Origin: Oscillospiraceae bacterium
GTDB taxonomy: Bacteria > Bacillota > Clostridia > Oscillospirales > Ruminococcaceae
Direction: 5' to 3'
DNA: 64,000 nucleotides
Assembly (NCBI GenBank): GCA_025758045.1
Contig: CP107208.1
Span: 248,001 to 312,000, forward strand
The notes beneath the pieces are model-generated. The model did not search any database, was not told the DNA's origin, and saw only the letters and a list, made by a program, of their open reading frames with translations. Both the position numbers and the translations under genes were made by a program. Within the stretch, counting starts at the first letter, position 1. Every line of letters begins with the position of its first letter. Of this stretch, positions 33,247 to 41,540 are shown piece by piece.

Positions 33247-34221
33247 TTACATCATGCGCTGCACAAACCGTCCGGCAGACTCCATCGCTGCCACGGCACG
33301 GTGGATGGGCATTTGCTGGAACACGTGCCAGCACTCCGCGTACACTTCCAACACAGCGTAGCCGCCTGCCCTGTGGATGGCCTCGGCCAGCTGCTCACTG
33401 TCAGAGCGCAGAATTTCATTGGTGCCTACCTGTACCAGCGTGGGCGGCAGACCGCGCAGGTCGGCAAACAGCGGGCTGTAGCAGGGCTTGGCCCAGTCAG
33501 CATCGGGGCCGGTGTAGGCGGCGCGTACAGCTTCGATATATTCGTAGGTCAGCATCGGGTCCAGCGCTTTGCAGCTTTTGTAGCTTTTGCCGCTGGCGGT
33601 CATGTCGGTCCAGGGGCTGAACAGCAGCAGCGCCCGCGGCTGGGCACGGCCCTGCTCCTTGAGCTTCAGGCAGAGTTCCAATGCCAAATTGCCGCCGGCG
33701 GAATCGCCCGCAACGACGATGTCCCGGGCACCGTAGCCCATGTACATCAGGTAGTCCCACATGGCCAGCGCGTCCTCAACGGCGGCAGGGTATGGATTTT
33801 CGGGCGCTAAGCGGTATTCAAACGACAGCACGTCAAATCCTGTACAGAGTGCCAGCTTGCTGGCCAGGATGCGGGCATAGCCCAGCTGGCCGCAGGTGTA
33901 GCCGCCGCCGTGGCAGTACAGCACAGCGTGGTGTCGGTCATGGCCATGCTCCAGGCTGACCCACTCGGCGGGGATGTTGTTGACACTGAGGGCGTCGTTG
34001 CGGATGCCGATGGACGGCGTGACCAGCCGGGCAAACAATTCCTGCGCCGCGCGTTGGTGCTCCAGATCCTCCGGCGTGGTGGAGGTATGGTCGGTGGCGC
34101 TGTGTACGGCCTTGATGGCGCGCATCATCGGCCCCAGGTCGTCGGCGTTCTGCCCATGCTGGGGGATCAGCGTTTTGATGACGGCCTCCAACCGCAGGGA
34201 CAGATCCTTCTTTTTTGGCAT
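33247..34221 (-). CDS. Alpha/beta-hydrolase, hormone-sensitive-lipase family esterase
   Basis: 324 residues. Oxyanion motif HGGG in YCHGGGYTCGQLGY (residues about 118-131), nucleophile Ser in VVAGDSAGGNLALEL (about 180-194), later acid residue near LPPTLVQVGTNEILRSDSEQ, and catalytic His in AECWHVFQQMP (about 300). This is the bacterial HSL (family IV) esterase pattern; no signal peptide, so cytosolic. It lies 12 bases after the glycosyltransferase and 13 before the acyltransferase gene, so the two enzymes may add and remove the same acyl group (inference). Confidence 0.9.
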   Translation of the reverse strand: MPKKKDLSLRLEAVIKTLIPQHGQNADDLGPMMRAIKAVHSATDHTSTTPEDLEHQRAAQELFARLVTPSIGIRNDALSVNNIPAEWVSLEHGHDRHHAVLYCHGGGYTCGQLGYARILASKLALCTGFDVLSFEYRLAPENPYPAAVEDALAMWDYLMYMGYGARDIVVAGDSAGGNLALELCLKLKEQGRAQPRALLLFSPWTDMTASGKSYKSCKALDPMLTYEYIEAVRAAYTGPDADWAKPCYSPLFADLRGLPPTLVQVGTNEILRSDSEQLAEAIHRAGGYAVLEVYAECWHVFQQMPIHRAVAAMESAGRFVQRMM

Positions 34222-34233
34222 GGAAAATTCTCC

Positions 34234-35166
34234 TTACAGGCGGGCCAGCAGCCGCACCCACAGGGTGCGCAGCAGCGGCGGATGGGCGGCGGGCAGGCAG
34301 CAGAGCCGGTGGACTTTCTCCAGCGGCGGGAAGCTGCCCTTTTTGGCATAGCGGCGGTACAGCACGGCCAGCTGGCGGTCTTTGGCGGCACCGGGCAAAT
34401 GCAAAATGCACACGGGGTCCAGTGTGTAGTTGGTGGAAACAAAGTAGAAACGTCCGCCCAGCCAGTAGCGGAACAGGTAGGCGTTGGCGGCACGCACGGG
34501 CTGCCCGGCCAGCAGGCTGCGGTAGGCGGCTCCGCACCAGATGGCTTCGTCGCCCTCCCGCGGCGTCAGGCCGATGGCCTGCAATTGGTTAAAGTATTGG
34601 CGGCAGAGTGCCATGAAATCGGCGAGCCGCGCCTTGCTGCCGGCCACCAGCTCGCCGCCAAAGTGGGTCAGCACATGGGGCGCACCCTGCGGCTCCACAG
34701 CATCGTAAGCTTTGCCGATGGCGGCGGTCATGCCCTGGCTGGCGGCGTGGGGCACCTGGTACATAAGGACGGCCTCGCCGCACTCCCGCCACAGATCATC
34801 CAGCGGATGCTGGGTGTAGGTATCCAGGTCCAGCATGGCGGCGTTGGCAAAGTCCTTATTTGCCAGCACCCATTCCATCGCGCAGAGCTTGTAGTAGGCC
34901 AGCGCCCAGTTGGTATCCGCCGGGACGCGGTAGCTGGTGAAGGGGCAGTCCCAAATTTCAATGCCCGCATTGGTAAGCTGACTGCGGTACGGCTCCTGCG
35001 GCGGGGCGTTGGTGACCAGCGCTACCGTGCAGGCGGGGTTGGCCAGCTTGGCACTGCAAAGGGCCACCACGGTGCAACGGTCATACACAGCACGGCCCAG
35101 GTTAGCGGCATCGCCCTCGCGGTAGCCCTCCAGCGCCGCAAACGCGCCAAAGATCAGGTTTTGCAT
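34234..35166 (-). CDS. Glycosyltransferase-like protein with DxD motif
   Basis: 310 residues; ATG 35166 chosen because GGGAGGGG lies just upstream, while a longer frame would run into repeat copy D. Contains AAMLDLDTYTQHPLDDLW (DxD-like metal site at about residues 112-114) and FGGELVAGSKARLADFMALC, similar to GT-A-fold nucleotide-sugar transferases of the glycogenin/GT8-like type. The last 60 residues are basic. First gene of the envelope operon; no acceptor can be named. Confidence 0.7.
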   Translation of the reverse strand: MQNLIFGAFAALEGYREGDAANLGRAVYDRCTVVALCSAKLANPACTVALVTNAPPQEPYRSQLTNAGIEIWDCPFTSYRVPADTNWALAYYKLCAMEWVLANKDFANAAMLDLDTYTQHPLDDLWRECGEAVLMYQVPHAASQGMTAAIGKAYDAVEPQGAPHVLTHFGGELVAGSKARLADFMALCRQYFNQLQAIGLTPREGDEAIWCGAAYRSLLAGQPVRAANAYLFRYWLGGRFYFVSTNYTLDPVCILHLPGAAKDRQLAVLYRRYAKKGSFPPLEKVHRLCCLPAAHPPLLRTLWVRLLARL

Positions 35167-35189
35167 GGTGGCCCCTCCCGTTTTGTTAA

Positions 35190-35361
35190 GGCAACACCGC
35201 ACAATTCCCGCCTGACGGCTTAAGCACCGCTCCGGCGGCTGCGGCACGGCATCTGCGTTGCCAAAATGCTCGATAATACACAAAGTATTATCTGCGCTTT
35301 TGGCTTAGCAGCTGCCGCACCTCGCTCGCCGTATCGGCACTTAAAATTATGCGGTATTGCC
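35190..35361 (+). repeat. 172-bp palindromic repeat, copy D
   Basis: GGCAACACCGCACAATTC to AAATTATGCGGTATTGCC, flanked by TTAA on the left and TTAC on the right. Lies between the divergent glycosyltransferase and MBOAT genes, so here it is in a promoter region rather than a 3' region. Confidence 0.9.
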
Positions 35362-35447
35362 TTACATCACTATTTTATTTATTATAATCATTTCTGCCCC
35401 TTTTGTCTATGCTGTGGGCCGGGCGGCAAAAAACTTCTCCGCAAATC

Positions 35448-35476
35448 TTGCCGAAACTGTGCGAAACATTTATAAT
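35448..35476 (+). promoter_or_regulatory. Promoter of MBOAT-DHHW operon
   Basis: TTGCCG 35448-35453, 17-base spacer, TATAAT 35471-35476. Confidence 0.6.
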
Positions 35477-35539
35477 GAGTTGTAACACATGTAAACTTTT
35501 TGTGAATCCCCGAAAAATCCCTGAAACGGAGCAGTTTGT

Positions 35540-36949
35540 ATGGCGTTTTCCTCGGTGCAATTTCTGTTTATCTTTCTGCCGCTGTCTCTGGCGGTATACT
35601 GGCTGCTGCCCAAGGCCCTGCGCAACGGGGCATTGGGGGCGTTCAGCCTGCTGTTCTTTGCCTGGGCAGGGCTGAAAGGCGCGGCCATCCTGCTGGCGCT
35701 GGCGGCTATCACCTGGCTGGGCGGCCTGCTGCTGGAAAAACTACCCCGCAAAAAGCCGCTGCTTATCCTTTTAATAGCAGCTCACCTGGCGGTGCTGGCG
35801 GCGTTCAAGTACGCAGGCTTTGCGGCCCGCAGCATCAATGCGCTGGTGCCGGATCTGCTGCCGGTGTTCGCCCCGGCCCTGCCGCTGGGCGTCAGCTTTT
35901 ACGTTTTTACGGCCATCGGGTATCTGGCGGATGTGTCCTGCGGCAAGGTCGCCGCTGCCCGCAGTCCCTTCCGTTTTTTTGTGTTCCTCGCCTTCTTCGG
36001 CCACGGCCCCTCCGGCCCCATTGTGCGGTATGACCAGCAGCTCCCCTGCCTCGACGCTAAAGCGGCCGAACGTCAGGTCAGTCTGGACCGTTTCTGTTAT
36101 GGCATCAAGCGGTTTGTGCTGGGTTTGGCCAAAAAAGCGATCATCGCCGATCAGCTGGCGCTGATCTACAGCCGGGTCACTTCGGTGCCTGCAGCCACGG
36201 TGCCTGCCCCGGCGCTGGTGCTGGGGTATCTGGCTTACATGATGCAGCTCTACTTCGACTTCTCCGGTTACAGCGATATGGCCATCGGCATCGGCAGCTT
36301 TTTCGGGCTGGAACTGCCGGAAAACTTCAACTACCCGTATCTGTCCTGCTCGGTGGGCGAATACTGGCGGCGCTGGCATATGAGCCTGTCGGGCTGGTTC
36401 CGGGACTATGTGTACATCCCGCTGGGGGGCAGCCGCTGCTCGCTGGCGAAAAACTGTCGCAACCTGCTGATCGTCTTTCTGCTCACCGGCCTGTGGCACG
36501 GCGCGGCGTGGCAGTATGTGGCTTTCGGTCTGCTCCACGGCGTGCTGCTGTGTTTGGAACGCCTGGGCCTGCGCAAATTCCTGCAGTGCATCCCGCCGTT
36601 CTTTGCCCACGCTTACACGCTGGTGGTGCTGTGGTTCACCCTCATCATTTTTGGCGCCCACGGCCTGGCCGAGGGCCTTGCCGCGTGGAAGGGCATCCTG
36701 TCCTGGCAGAGCGGTGCGCAGGGCTACACGGCCGCCGCCTTTGCCGATACCAAGCTGATAGTGCTGCTGGCGGCTTCGCTGCTGCTGTGCGGCCCCCTGC
36801 AGGCCTGCTTCCCCCGCCTGAAAAAGGCTCTGTACGCCAAAGAAGCCCCCGGCCTGCCGGGTATGGTGGGGCTGCTGGTACTGCTTTTTCTCTCGCTGAT
36901 GCGGGTGACGGCGGGCACTTACAGCGCGTTTATCTATTTCCAGTTTTAA
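35540..36949 (+). CDS. MBOAT-family O-acyltransferase (AlgI/DltB-like)
   Basis: 469-residue multi-pass membrane protein. MBOAT blocks: FFGHGPSGPIVRYDQQ, MMQLYFDFSGYSDMAIG, YWRRWHMSLSGWFRDYVYIPLGG and FLLTGLWHGAAWQYVAFGLLHG with the conserved active His (about residue 319). This protein family moves acyl (usually acetyl) groups across the membrane to extracellular glycans. The next gene encodes the AlgX/AlgJ-like partner, so together they form an O-acetylation module for a surface or secreted polysaccharide. Confidence 0.93.
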   Translation: MAFSSVQFLFIFLPLSLAVYWLLPKALRNGALGAFSLLFFAWAGLKGAAILLALAAITWLGGLLLEKLPRKKPLLILLIAAHLAVLAAFKYAGFAARSINALVPDLLPVFAPALPLGVSFYVFTAIGYLADVSCGKVAAARSPFRFFVFLAFFGHGPSGPIVRYDQQLPCLDAKAAERQVSLDRFCYGIKRFVLGLAKKAIIADQLALIYSRVTSVPAATVPAPALVLGYLAYMMQLYFDFSGYSDMAIGIGSFFGLELPENFNYPYLSCSVGEYWRRWHMSLSGWFRDYVYIPLGGSRCSLAKNCRNLLIVFLLTGLWHGAAWQYVAFGLLHGVLLCLERLGLRKFLQCIPPFFAHAYTLVVLWFTLIIFGAHGLAEGLAAWKGILSWQSGAQGYTAAAFADTKLIVLLAASLLLCGPLQACFPRLKKALYAKEAPGLPGMVGLLVLLFLSLMRVTAGTYSAFIYFQF

Positions 36950-36964
36950 AAGGAGGTGCGGACC

Positions 36965-38026
36965 ATGAGAAAAGCAACCAAAATCGGCTTCATCGCCGTG
37001 TTCTGCGCCGCCGTCGGGCTGACCTTTCCGGTGTTCAACATCTTTTCCAAGCAGCTCTCGATGGACAGCCACGAGAACCGTCTGATGACAGGCCTGCCCC
37101 AGGTGCTGCAAAGCCCGCTCTCCCAGCTGCCGCGTAGTTTGGACAACTTTTTTGTCGATAACTCGCCGTTCCGCTACCAGTTTGTGCTGCTGAACGCAGG
37201 CATTGACTACGCCGTTTTTGGCACGAGCCAAAGCGATCAGGTATTGCCCGGCAAGGATGGCTGGCTGTTTTACAAGGACGGCCCCACCGCTGCCCAGCCT
37301 GTGGCCAACTACCAGGGTTTGGCCGACATCAACGACAGCCCCGAGGTGCTGGCCCAGGCCAGCGCCAAGCTGCAGATTTTAAACGACCGCCTGGCCGAAA
37401 ACGGCTGCACGCTGGTGCTGGACCTGACCCCCAGCAAGGACCGCATCTACCGCGAGTATATGCCCGACGGTTACCCCATCGTCAACGAGGAAAACCGCAC
37501 CGACCTGCTGGTCGACTACCTGCAAAGCCACACCACCGTGCCGGTGAATTGGCCCTATCAAGAGCTGCGTCGCCAGGCCCGGCTGAACCCCGACCGGCTG
37601 TTGTACTACAAGACCGATACACACTGGAATTCCATCGGTGCGCTGTATGGGCTGGACGGCATTTTTGATGCCCTGGGCCTGCCCATTTTACAACCCGGGG
37701 ATTATCCCGTGGAGCCTGCCGGGACCACCACCGGCGATATGGCCAACGTGGCCGCGCTGTACGCCAGCCTGCCGCCGGAGCAGACCTACACGGTGCCCGG
37801 CTACGCTGACCTGTTTGCCAAAGATGACCGCGTGGTGCGGGTCATCGGCGATTCCTTCAGCGAGTATTACATGCCGTATCTGGAGGCCCGCTTCGCCACC
37901 ACTTGGCGAGAGCACATCGACAGCTTTGATCCGGTCGTCGTAGAACAGCCGGGGTGCGATATTTTGATTTTGGAGTTCAACGAGCGCAGCCTGGATAAGC
38001 TGCTGGCGATTTTGGACAGCATTTGA
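36965..38026 (+). CDS. DHHW/AlgX-like SGNH acetyltransferase-type protein
   Basis: 353 residues. ATG 36965 follows AAAGGAGG by 8 bases; the GTG at 36956 overlaps that site. An N-terminal signal anchor (IGFIAVFCAAVGLTFPVFNIF) exports the domain. Catalytic Asp/His are in YYKTDTHWNSIGA (about residues 218-230), Ser in VIGDSFSEYYMPYL (about 296-309). This is the DHHW/AlgX layout: the extracellular enzyme takes the acetyl group handed over by the MBOAT protein and places it on the glycan. Its 3' region contains repeat copy E. Confidence 0.9.
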   Translation: MRKATKIGFIAVFCAAVGLTFPVFNIFSKQLSMDSHENRLMTGLPQVLQSPLSQLPRSLDNFFVDNSPFRYQFVLLNAGIDYAVFGTSQSDQVLPGKDGWLFYKDGPTAAQPVANYQGLADINDSPEVLAQASAKLQILNDRLAENGCTLVLDLTPSKDRIYREYMPDGYPIVNEENRTDLLVDYLQSHTTVPVNWPYQELRRQARLNPDRLLYYKTDTHWNSIGALYGLDGIFDALGLPILQPGDYPVEPAGTTTGDMANVAALYASLPPEQTYTVPGYADLFAKDDRVVRVIGDSFSEYYMPYLEARFATTWREHIDSFDPVVVEQPGCDILILEFNERSLDKLLAILDSI

Positions 38027-38040
38027 AGTAATAGAGTATA

Positions 38041-38212
38041 GGCAACACCGCACAATTCCCGCCTAACGGCTTAAGCACCGCTCCGGCGGCTGCGGCACGG
38101 CATCTGCGTTGCCAAAATGCTCGATAATACACAAAGTATTATCTGCGCTTTTGGCTTAGCATCTGCCGCACCTCGCTCGCCGTATCGGCACTTAGAATTA
38201 TGCGGTGTTGCC
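38041..38212 (+). repeat. 172-bp palindromic repeat, copy E
   Basis: GGCAACACCGCACAATTC to GAATTATGCGGTGTTGCC; here the inverted repeats extend outward into TATA on both sides. It sits between the DHHW stop codon and its terminator, so it is transcribed in the 3' UTR. Confidence 0.9.
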
Positions 38213-38213
38213 T

Positions 38214-38252
38214 ATAGGAAAGGCTCCCTCACAGAGGGAGCCTTTCCTATTA
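38214..38252. terminator. Terminator of MBOAT-DHHW operon
   Basis: ATAGGAAAGGCTCCCTC / GAGGGAGCCTTTCCTAT, a 17-bp perfect stem with a 3-base loop (ACA), between convergent genes. Confidence 0.85.
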
Positions 38253-38261
38253 CCGATAGGT

Positions 38262-39032
38262 TTACCCTTTCCGCCCCACGCCCAGATCAGCCAAAATATC
38301 CGTCCGGGTATCCAGTGCCAGGGCGGCTACGCGGCGGATACGCTCGGGGGTCATGTAGGGGGCCAGGCCGCTGATGGAAAACGCGCTTTCCGCACGCCCG
38401 TCCGGCCCGGGGATGGCCACGGCCACGCACCGCACACCCATCTCGTTCTCCTCATCGTCGATGGCGTAGCCGTTGGCGCGCACCTCGGCCAACTGGTCCT
38501 GCATTTCGGTCAGGTCCACCACGGTGCGGCTGGTCAGCTTCTTTAAGCTGCTGTGGTTCCACACGTCTTCCACTTCCTCGGGGGGCAGGGTGGCCAGGAT
38601 AGCCTTGCCCACACCGGTGCAGTACAGCGGGCTGCGCAGGCCCACCCGGCTGGACATCCGCATAGGACCGCTTTCCGTTTTATAAATGTACACAATGTCC
38701 CGTGCATCGCGGATGACCAGATGCACGGCCTCGCCGGTGCGCTGGCTCAGCCGCTCCAGATGCGCCTTGGCCACGTCCATGATCTCCATGCTGTTGACGA
38801 TACCGCTGGACAGCTCAAACATTTTTAAGGTCAGCCGGTAGCGGCCGGTCTCCGGCTCCTGCGCGGCATAGCCCAGGCTGACCAGGCTTGCCAGCAGCCG
38901 GTGCACGGTGCTTTTGGCAAGGCCGGTCTCCTGCGCCAGCCGCTGCAGGCTGGCCCCGGCCGGGTGGGATGCCAGCTGTTCGATCAGCTGGAAGATGCGC
39001 TCAACGCTTTGCACGCCGCCTTTTTCGGTCAA
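38262..39032 (-). CDS. IclR-family regulator of the ketodeoxygluconate operon
   Basis: 256 residues from TTG 39032 with GGGAGG 9 bases upstream; no ATG in frame gives the full DNA-binding domain. N-terminal winged HTH: GASLQRLAQETGLAKSTVHRLLASL (residues about 26-50). C-terminal IclR effector domain with LRSPLYCTGVGKAILA. It is divergent from the KDPG aldolase and KDG kinase genes, the usual place for a KdgR-type regulator of uronate/KDG use. A GTTCC/GGAAC dyad in the shared gap fits an IclR-family operator. Confidence 0.9.
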   Translation of the reverse strand: MTEKGGVQSVERIFQLIEQLASHPAGASLQRLAQETGLAKSTVHRLLASLVSLGYAAQEPETGRYRLTLKMFELSSGIVNSMEIMDVAKAHLERLSQRTGEAVHLVIRDARDIVYIYKTESGPMRMSSRVGLRSPLYCTGVGKAILATLPPEEVEDVWNHSSLKKLTSRTVVDLTEMQDQLAEVRANGYAIDDEENEMGVRCVAVAIPGPDGRAESAFSISGLAPYMTPERIRRVAALALDTRTDILADLGVGRKG

Positions 39033-39101
39033 AGTAGGGTTCCTCCCTTGAATATTTACAATTTGTTAATAATTTGTAACCGTACAACGGAAGCACTGTT
39101 G

Positions 39102-39120
39102 CGTTCCGCAATATGGAACG
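39102..39120. promoter_or_regulatory. IclR-family operator candidate
   Basis: CGTTCC-GCAATAT-GGAACG, a perfect dyad with a 7-base centre, like known IclR-family sites (GTTCC...GGAAC). About 104 bases upstream of the aldolase promoter -35 and 70 bases from the regulator start. Confidence 0.6.
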
Positions 39121-39223
39121 ATTATAGCAAAGTTCGGCCGGTTTTGCAAGCGCTATGCCGAATCGCGGAATTCTGGGCGAATACGACAAAAAATGTGTGC
39201 TGTAACCTGTTCATTTTGACCGA

Positions 39224-39252
39224 TTGACGGCGCAACCGCAGCCGATTATAAT
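39224..39252 (+). promoter_or_regulatory. Promoter of eda-kdgK operon
   Basis: TTGACG 39224-39229, 17-base spacer, TATAAT 39247-39252; 84 bases of leader before the aldolase gene, with no structure recognised in it. Confidence 0.75.
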
Positions 39253-39335
39253 TATAGTAACCGAGTGAGGTCAGGCAACTGTCTAAGGTGGTCTGCCCCG
39301 CCCCAAACTGCAACATATAGTAAAGGAGAATTGCT

Positions 39336-40298
39336 ATGAATTCTGTTTTGCAGCGTGTTTACGAGATTGGTATTATCCCTGTTATCGCCTTCAACAGCGT
39401 GGATGAGGCCCTGCCCCTGTGCAAGGCCCTGATGGCTGGCGGCCTGCCCGCTGCGGAGGTCACCTTCCGCACCGCCTGCGCCGAAGCGTGCATCAAGAAG
39501 ATCCACGAGGAACTGCCCGATATGCTGCTGGGCGCCGGCACTGTCCTGACCGTTGATCAGGCTGACCGCGCCATGGCTGCCGGTGCTTCCTTCATCGTTG
39601 CTCCCGGCTTCGACCCTGAAGTCTGCAAGCATGTCATTGATAAGGGCGGCATCATGATGCCCGGCACCGCCACCTCCGGCGAGATGCAGCAGGCCATGAA
39701 CATGGGCTGCGAGGTCGTCAAGTTCTTCCCTGCCGAAGCAAACGGTGGTGTGGACAAGCTGAAGAATATCGGCGCTGCCCTGAAGACCTGCAAGTGGATG
39801 TGCACCGGCGGCGTCAACGCCAAGAACGTGAACAACTACCTGGGCTATAACCAGATCATTGCTGTCGGCGGCACCTGGATGTGCAAGAGCGACAAGATCA
39901 AGGCCGGCGCCTGGGACGAGATCACTGCCATGAGCCGCGAGGCTGTTGACGTGATGCTGGGCCTGCAGTTGGGCCACATCGGCATCAACTGCGCTGATGA
40001 GGCCGAGGCTGCCAAGACCGCTGAGACCATCGGCAGCCTGCTGAGCATGGCTGTCAAGCCCGGCAACAGCAGCATCTTTGTCGGCAAGAAGGAATTCGAG
40101 ATCATGAAGAAGCCGGGCCGCGGCACCCATGGTCACATCGCTATCCTGACCAACAACGTCGATCGCGCTATCTATCACCTGGGCCAGCGCGGCGTCAAGT
40201 TTGATATGGACAGCAAGAACGTCAAGGACGGCAAGACTGTTGCCATCTACTTCGCTGACGAAGTCGCCGGCTTTGCTATCCACCTCGTTCAGAAATAA
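39336..40298 (+). CDS. KDPG/KHG aldolase fused to a VOC-like domain
   Basis: 320 residues, about 110 longer than ordinary Eda. Residues 1-205 are a class I KHG/KDPG aldolase: Glu41 and Arg45 in AAEVTFRTACAEA, and the Schiff-base Lys129 in CEVVKFFPAEA. Residues about 210-320 (LGHIGINCADEAEAAK ... FADEVAGFAIHLVQ) look like a vicinal-oxygen-chelate/glyoxalase-like domain, with His and Glu/Asp candidates for a metal. The aldolase splits KDPG to pyruvate and glyceraldehyde 3-phosphate; the job of the extra domain is unknown. Codon use suggests high expression. Operon with kdgK. Confidence 0.9.
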   Translation: MNSVLQRVYEIGIIPVIAFNSVDEALPLCKALMAGGLPAAEVTFRTACAEACIKKIHEELPDMLLGAGTVLTVDQADRAMAAGASFIVAPGFDPEVCKHVIDKGGIMMPGTATSGEMQQAMNMGCEVVKFFPAEANGGVDKLKNIGAALKTCKWMCTGGVNAKNVNNYLGYNQIIAVGGTWMCKSDKIKAGAWDEITAMSREAVDVMLGLQLGHIGINCADEAEAAKTAETIGSLLSMAVKPGNSSIFVGKKEFEIMKKPGRGTHGHIAILTNNVDRAIYHLGQRGVKFDMDSKNVKDGKTVAIYFADEVAGFAIHLVQK

Positions 40299-40363
40299 TC
40301 AGTTCGGCTGATTATCTGTTATAAACCGTTCTTTATTAAAAATAACAATAAAGGAGTTCCACC

Positions 40364-41389
40364 ATGAAAATCGTTACTCTCGGTGAAATTATGATCCGTC
40401 TGCAGCCCTACGATCATCTGCGCTTTGTGCAGACCGATACCCTGCAGTACACCTACGGCGGCGGCGAGGCCAACGTGGCTGTTTCTCTGGCCAACTACGG
40501 CGCTGACGTTGCTTTCGTCACCAAGCTGCCCGCTCATGCTATCGGCCAGGCCGGCGTGAACGCTCTGCGCCGCTACGGCGTTGACACCAGCAAGATCACC
40601 CGCGGCGGTGACCGTGTTGGCATCTACTTCAACGAGAAGGGCGCTTCTCAGCGTGGTTCCGTCTGCATCTACGACCGTGCACATTCTGCTATGGCCGATG
40701 CTACCGTCGCTGACTTCGACTTCGACAAGATCTTCGAGGGCGTTGACTGGTTCCACTTCACCGGCATCACCCCGGCCCTGGGCCCCAATGTTGTCGAGAT
40801 CTGCCTGGCTGCCTGCAAGGCTGCTAAGGCTCACGGTGCCAAGATCAGCTGCGACCTGAACTACCGCGGCAAGCTGTGGACCCGTGCAGAGGCTCGTGAG
40901 GCCATGAGCAAGCTGTGCGAGTACGTTGATGTCTGCATCTCCAACGAGGAGGATGCTAAGGACGTTTTCGGCATCGAGGCCGAGGCTACCGACATCTACG
41001 CTGGCGAGATCAACCGCGAGGGCTACAAGAGCGTTGCCAAGCAGCTGGCTGACAAGTTCCACTTCGAGAAGGTTGCTATCACCCTGCGTGAGAGCCATTC
41101 CGCTTCCGACAACGGCTGGAGCGCTATGCTGTACGACGTTGCTTCCAACGAGTATGCCTTCAGCAAGAAGTACGAACTGCGCATCGTTGACCGCGTTGGC
41201 GGCGGCGACAGCTTCGGCGGCGGCCTGATCTACGCCCTGCTGAGCGGCAAGTCCACCCAGGAGGCTGTTGAGTTCGCTGTTGCTGCTTCTGCCCTGAAGC
41301 ACTCCATCGAAGGCGACTTCAACATGGTCACCGTTTCTGAGGTCGAGAAGCTGGCTGGCGGCGACGGTTCCGGCCGTATCCAGCGCTGA
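40364..41389 (+). CDS. kdgK: 2-keto-3-deoxygluconate kinase (PfkB family)
   Basis: 341 residues. PfkB signature 1 region YGGGEANVAVSLANYGADV (residues about 30-48) and signature 2 DRVGGGDSFGGGLIYAL (about 280-296), the latter with the catalytic Asp and the anion hole. Directly follows the KDPG aldolase and is under the same IclR control, which makes KDG the obvious substrate: KDG + ATP gives KDPG, then cleavage. Ribosome site AAAGGAG. Terminator at 41412. Confidence 0.92.
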   Translation: MKIVTLGEIMIRLQPYDHLRFVQTDTLQYTYGGGEANVAVSLANYGADVAFVTKLPAHAIGQAGVNALRRYGVDTSKITRGGDRVGIYFNEKGASQRGSVCIYDRAHSAMADATVADFDFDKIFEGVDWFHFTGITPALGPNVVEICLAACKAAKAHGAKISCDLNYRGKLWTRAEAREAMSKLCEYVDVCISNEEDAKDVFGIEAEATDIYAGEINREGYKSVAKQLADKFHFEKVAITLRESHSASDNGWSAMLYDVASNEYAFSKKYELRIVDRVGGGDSFGGGLIYALLSGKSTQEAVEFAVAASALKHSIEGDFNMVTVSEVEKLAGGDGSGRIQR

Positions 41390-41411
41390 TTTTTCCCCAA
41401 TATGCACTTTT

Positions 41412-41448
41412 GCCCTGCGGGTTTCGGCCCGCAGGGCTTTTGTTTTGT
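41412..41448 (+). terminator. Terminator of eda-kdgK operon
   Basis: GCCCTGCGGG / CCCGCAGGGC stem, then TTTTGTTTTG. Confidence 0.9.
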
Positions 41449-41450
41449 TG

Positions 41451-41507
41451 ATTGTTAACCTGTTTTCGCATGCTGCGTTGACATTTGATCATCAACCGCG
41501 CTATACT
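41451..41507 (+). promoter_or_regulatory. birA-bioY promoter with BirA-like operator
   Basis: TTGACA 41478-41483, 18-base spacer, TATACT 41502-41507. ATTGTTAACC (41451-41460) and CGTTGACATT (41476-41485) form an imperfect dyad with a 15-base spacer, close to the BirA operator layout TTGTTAACC-N15-GGTTAACAA; the right half covers the -35. Confidence 0.5.
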
Positions 41508-41540
41508 GGGTGACAGTTGGGCTGAAAGGAGAGCTGCGCC

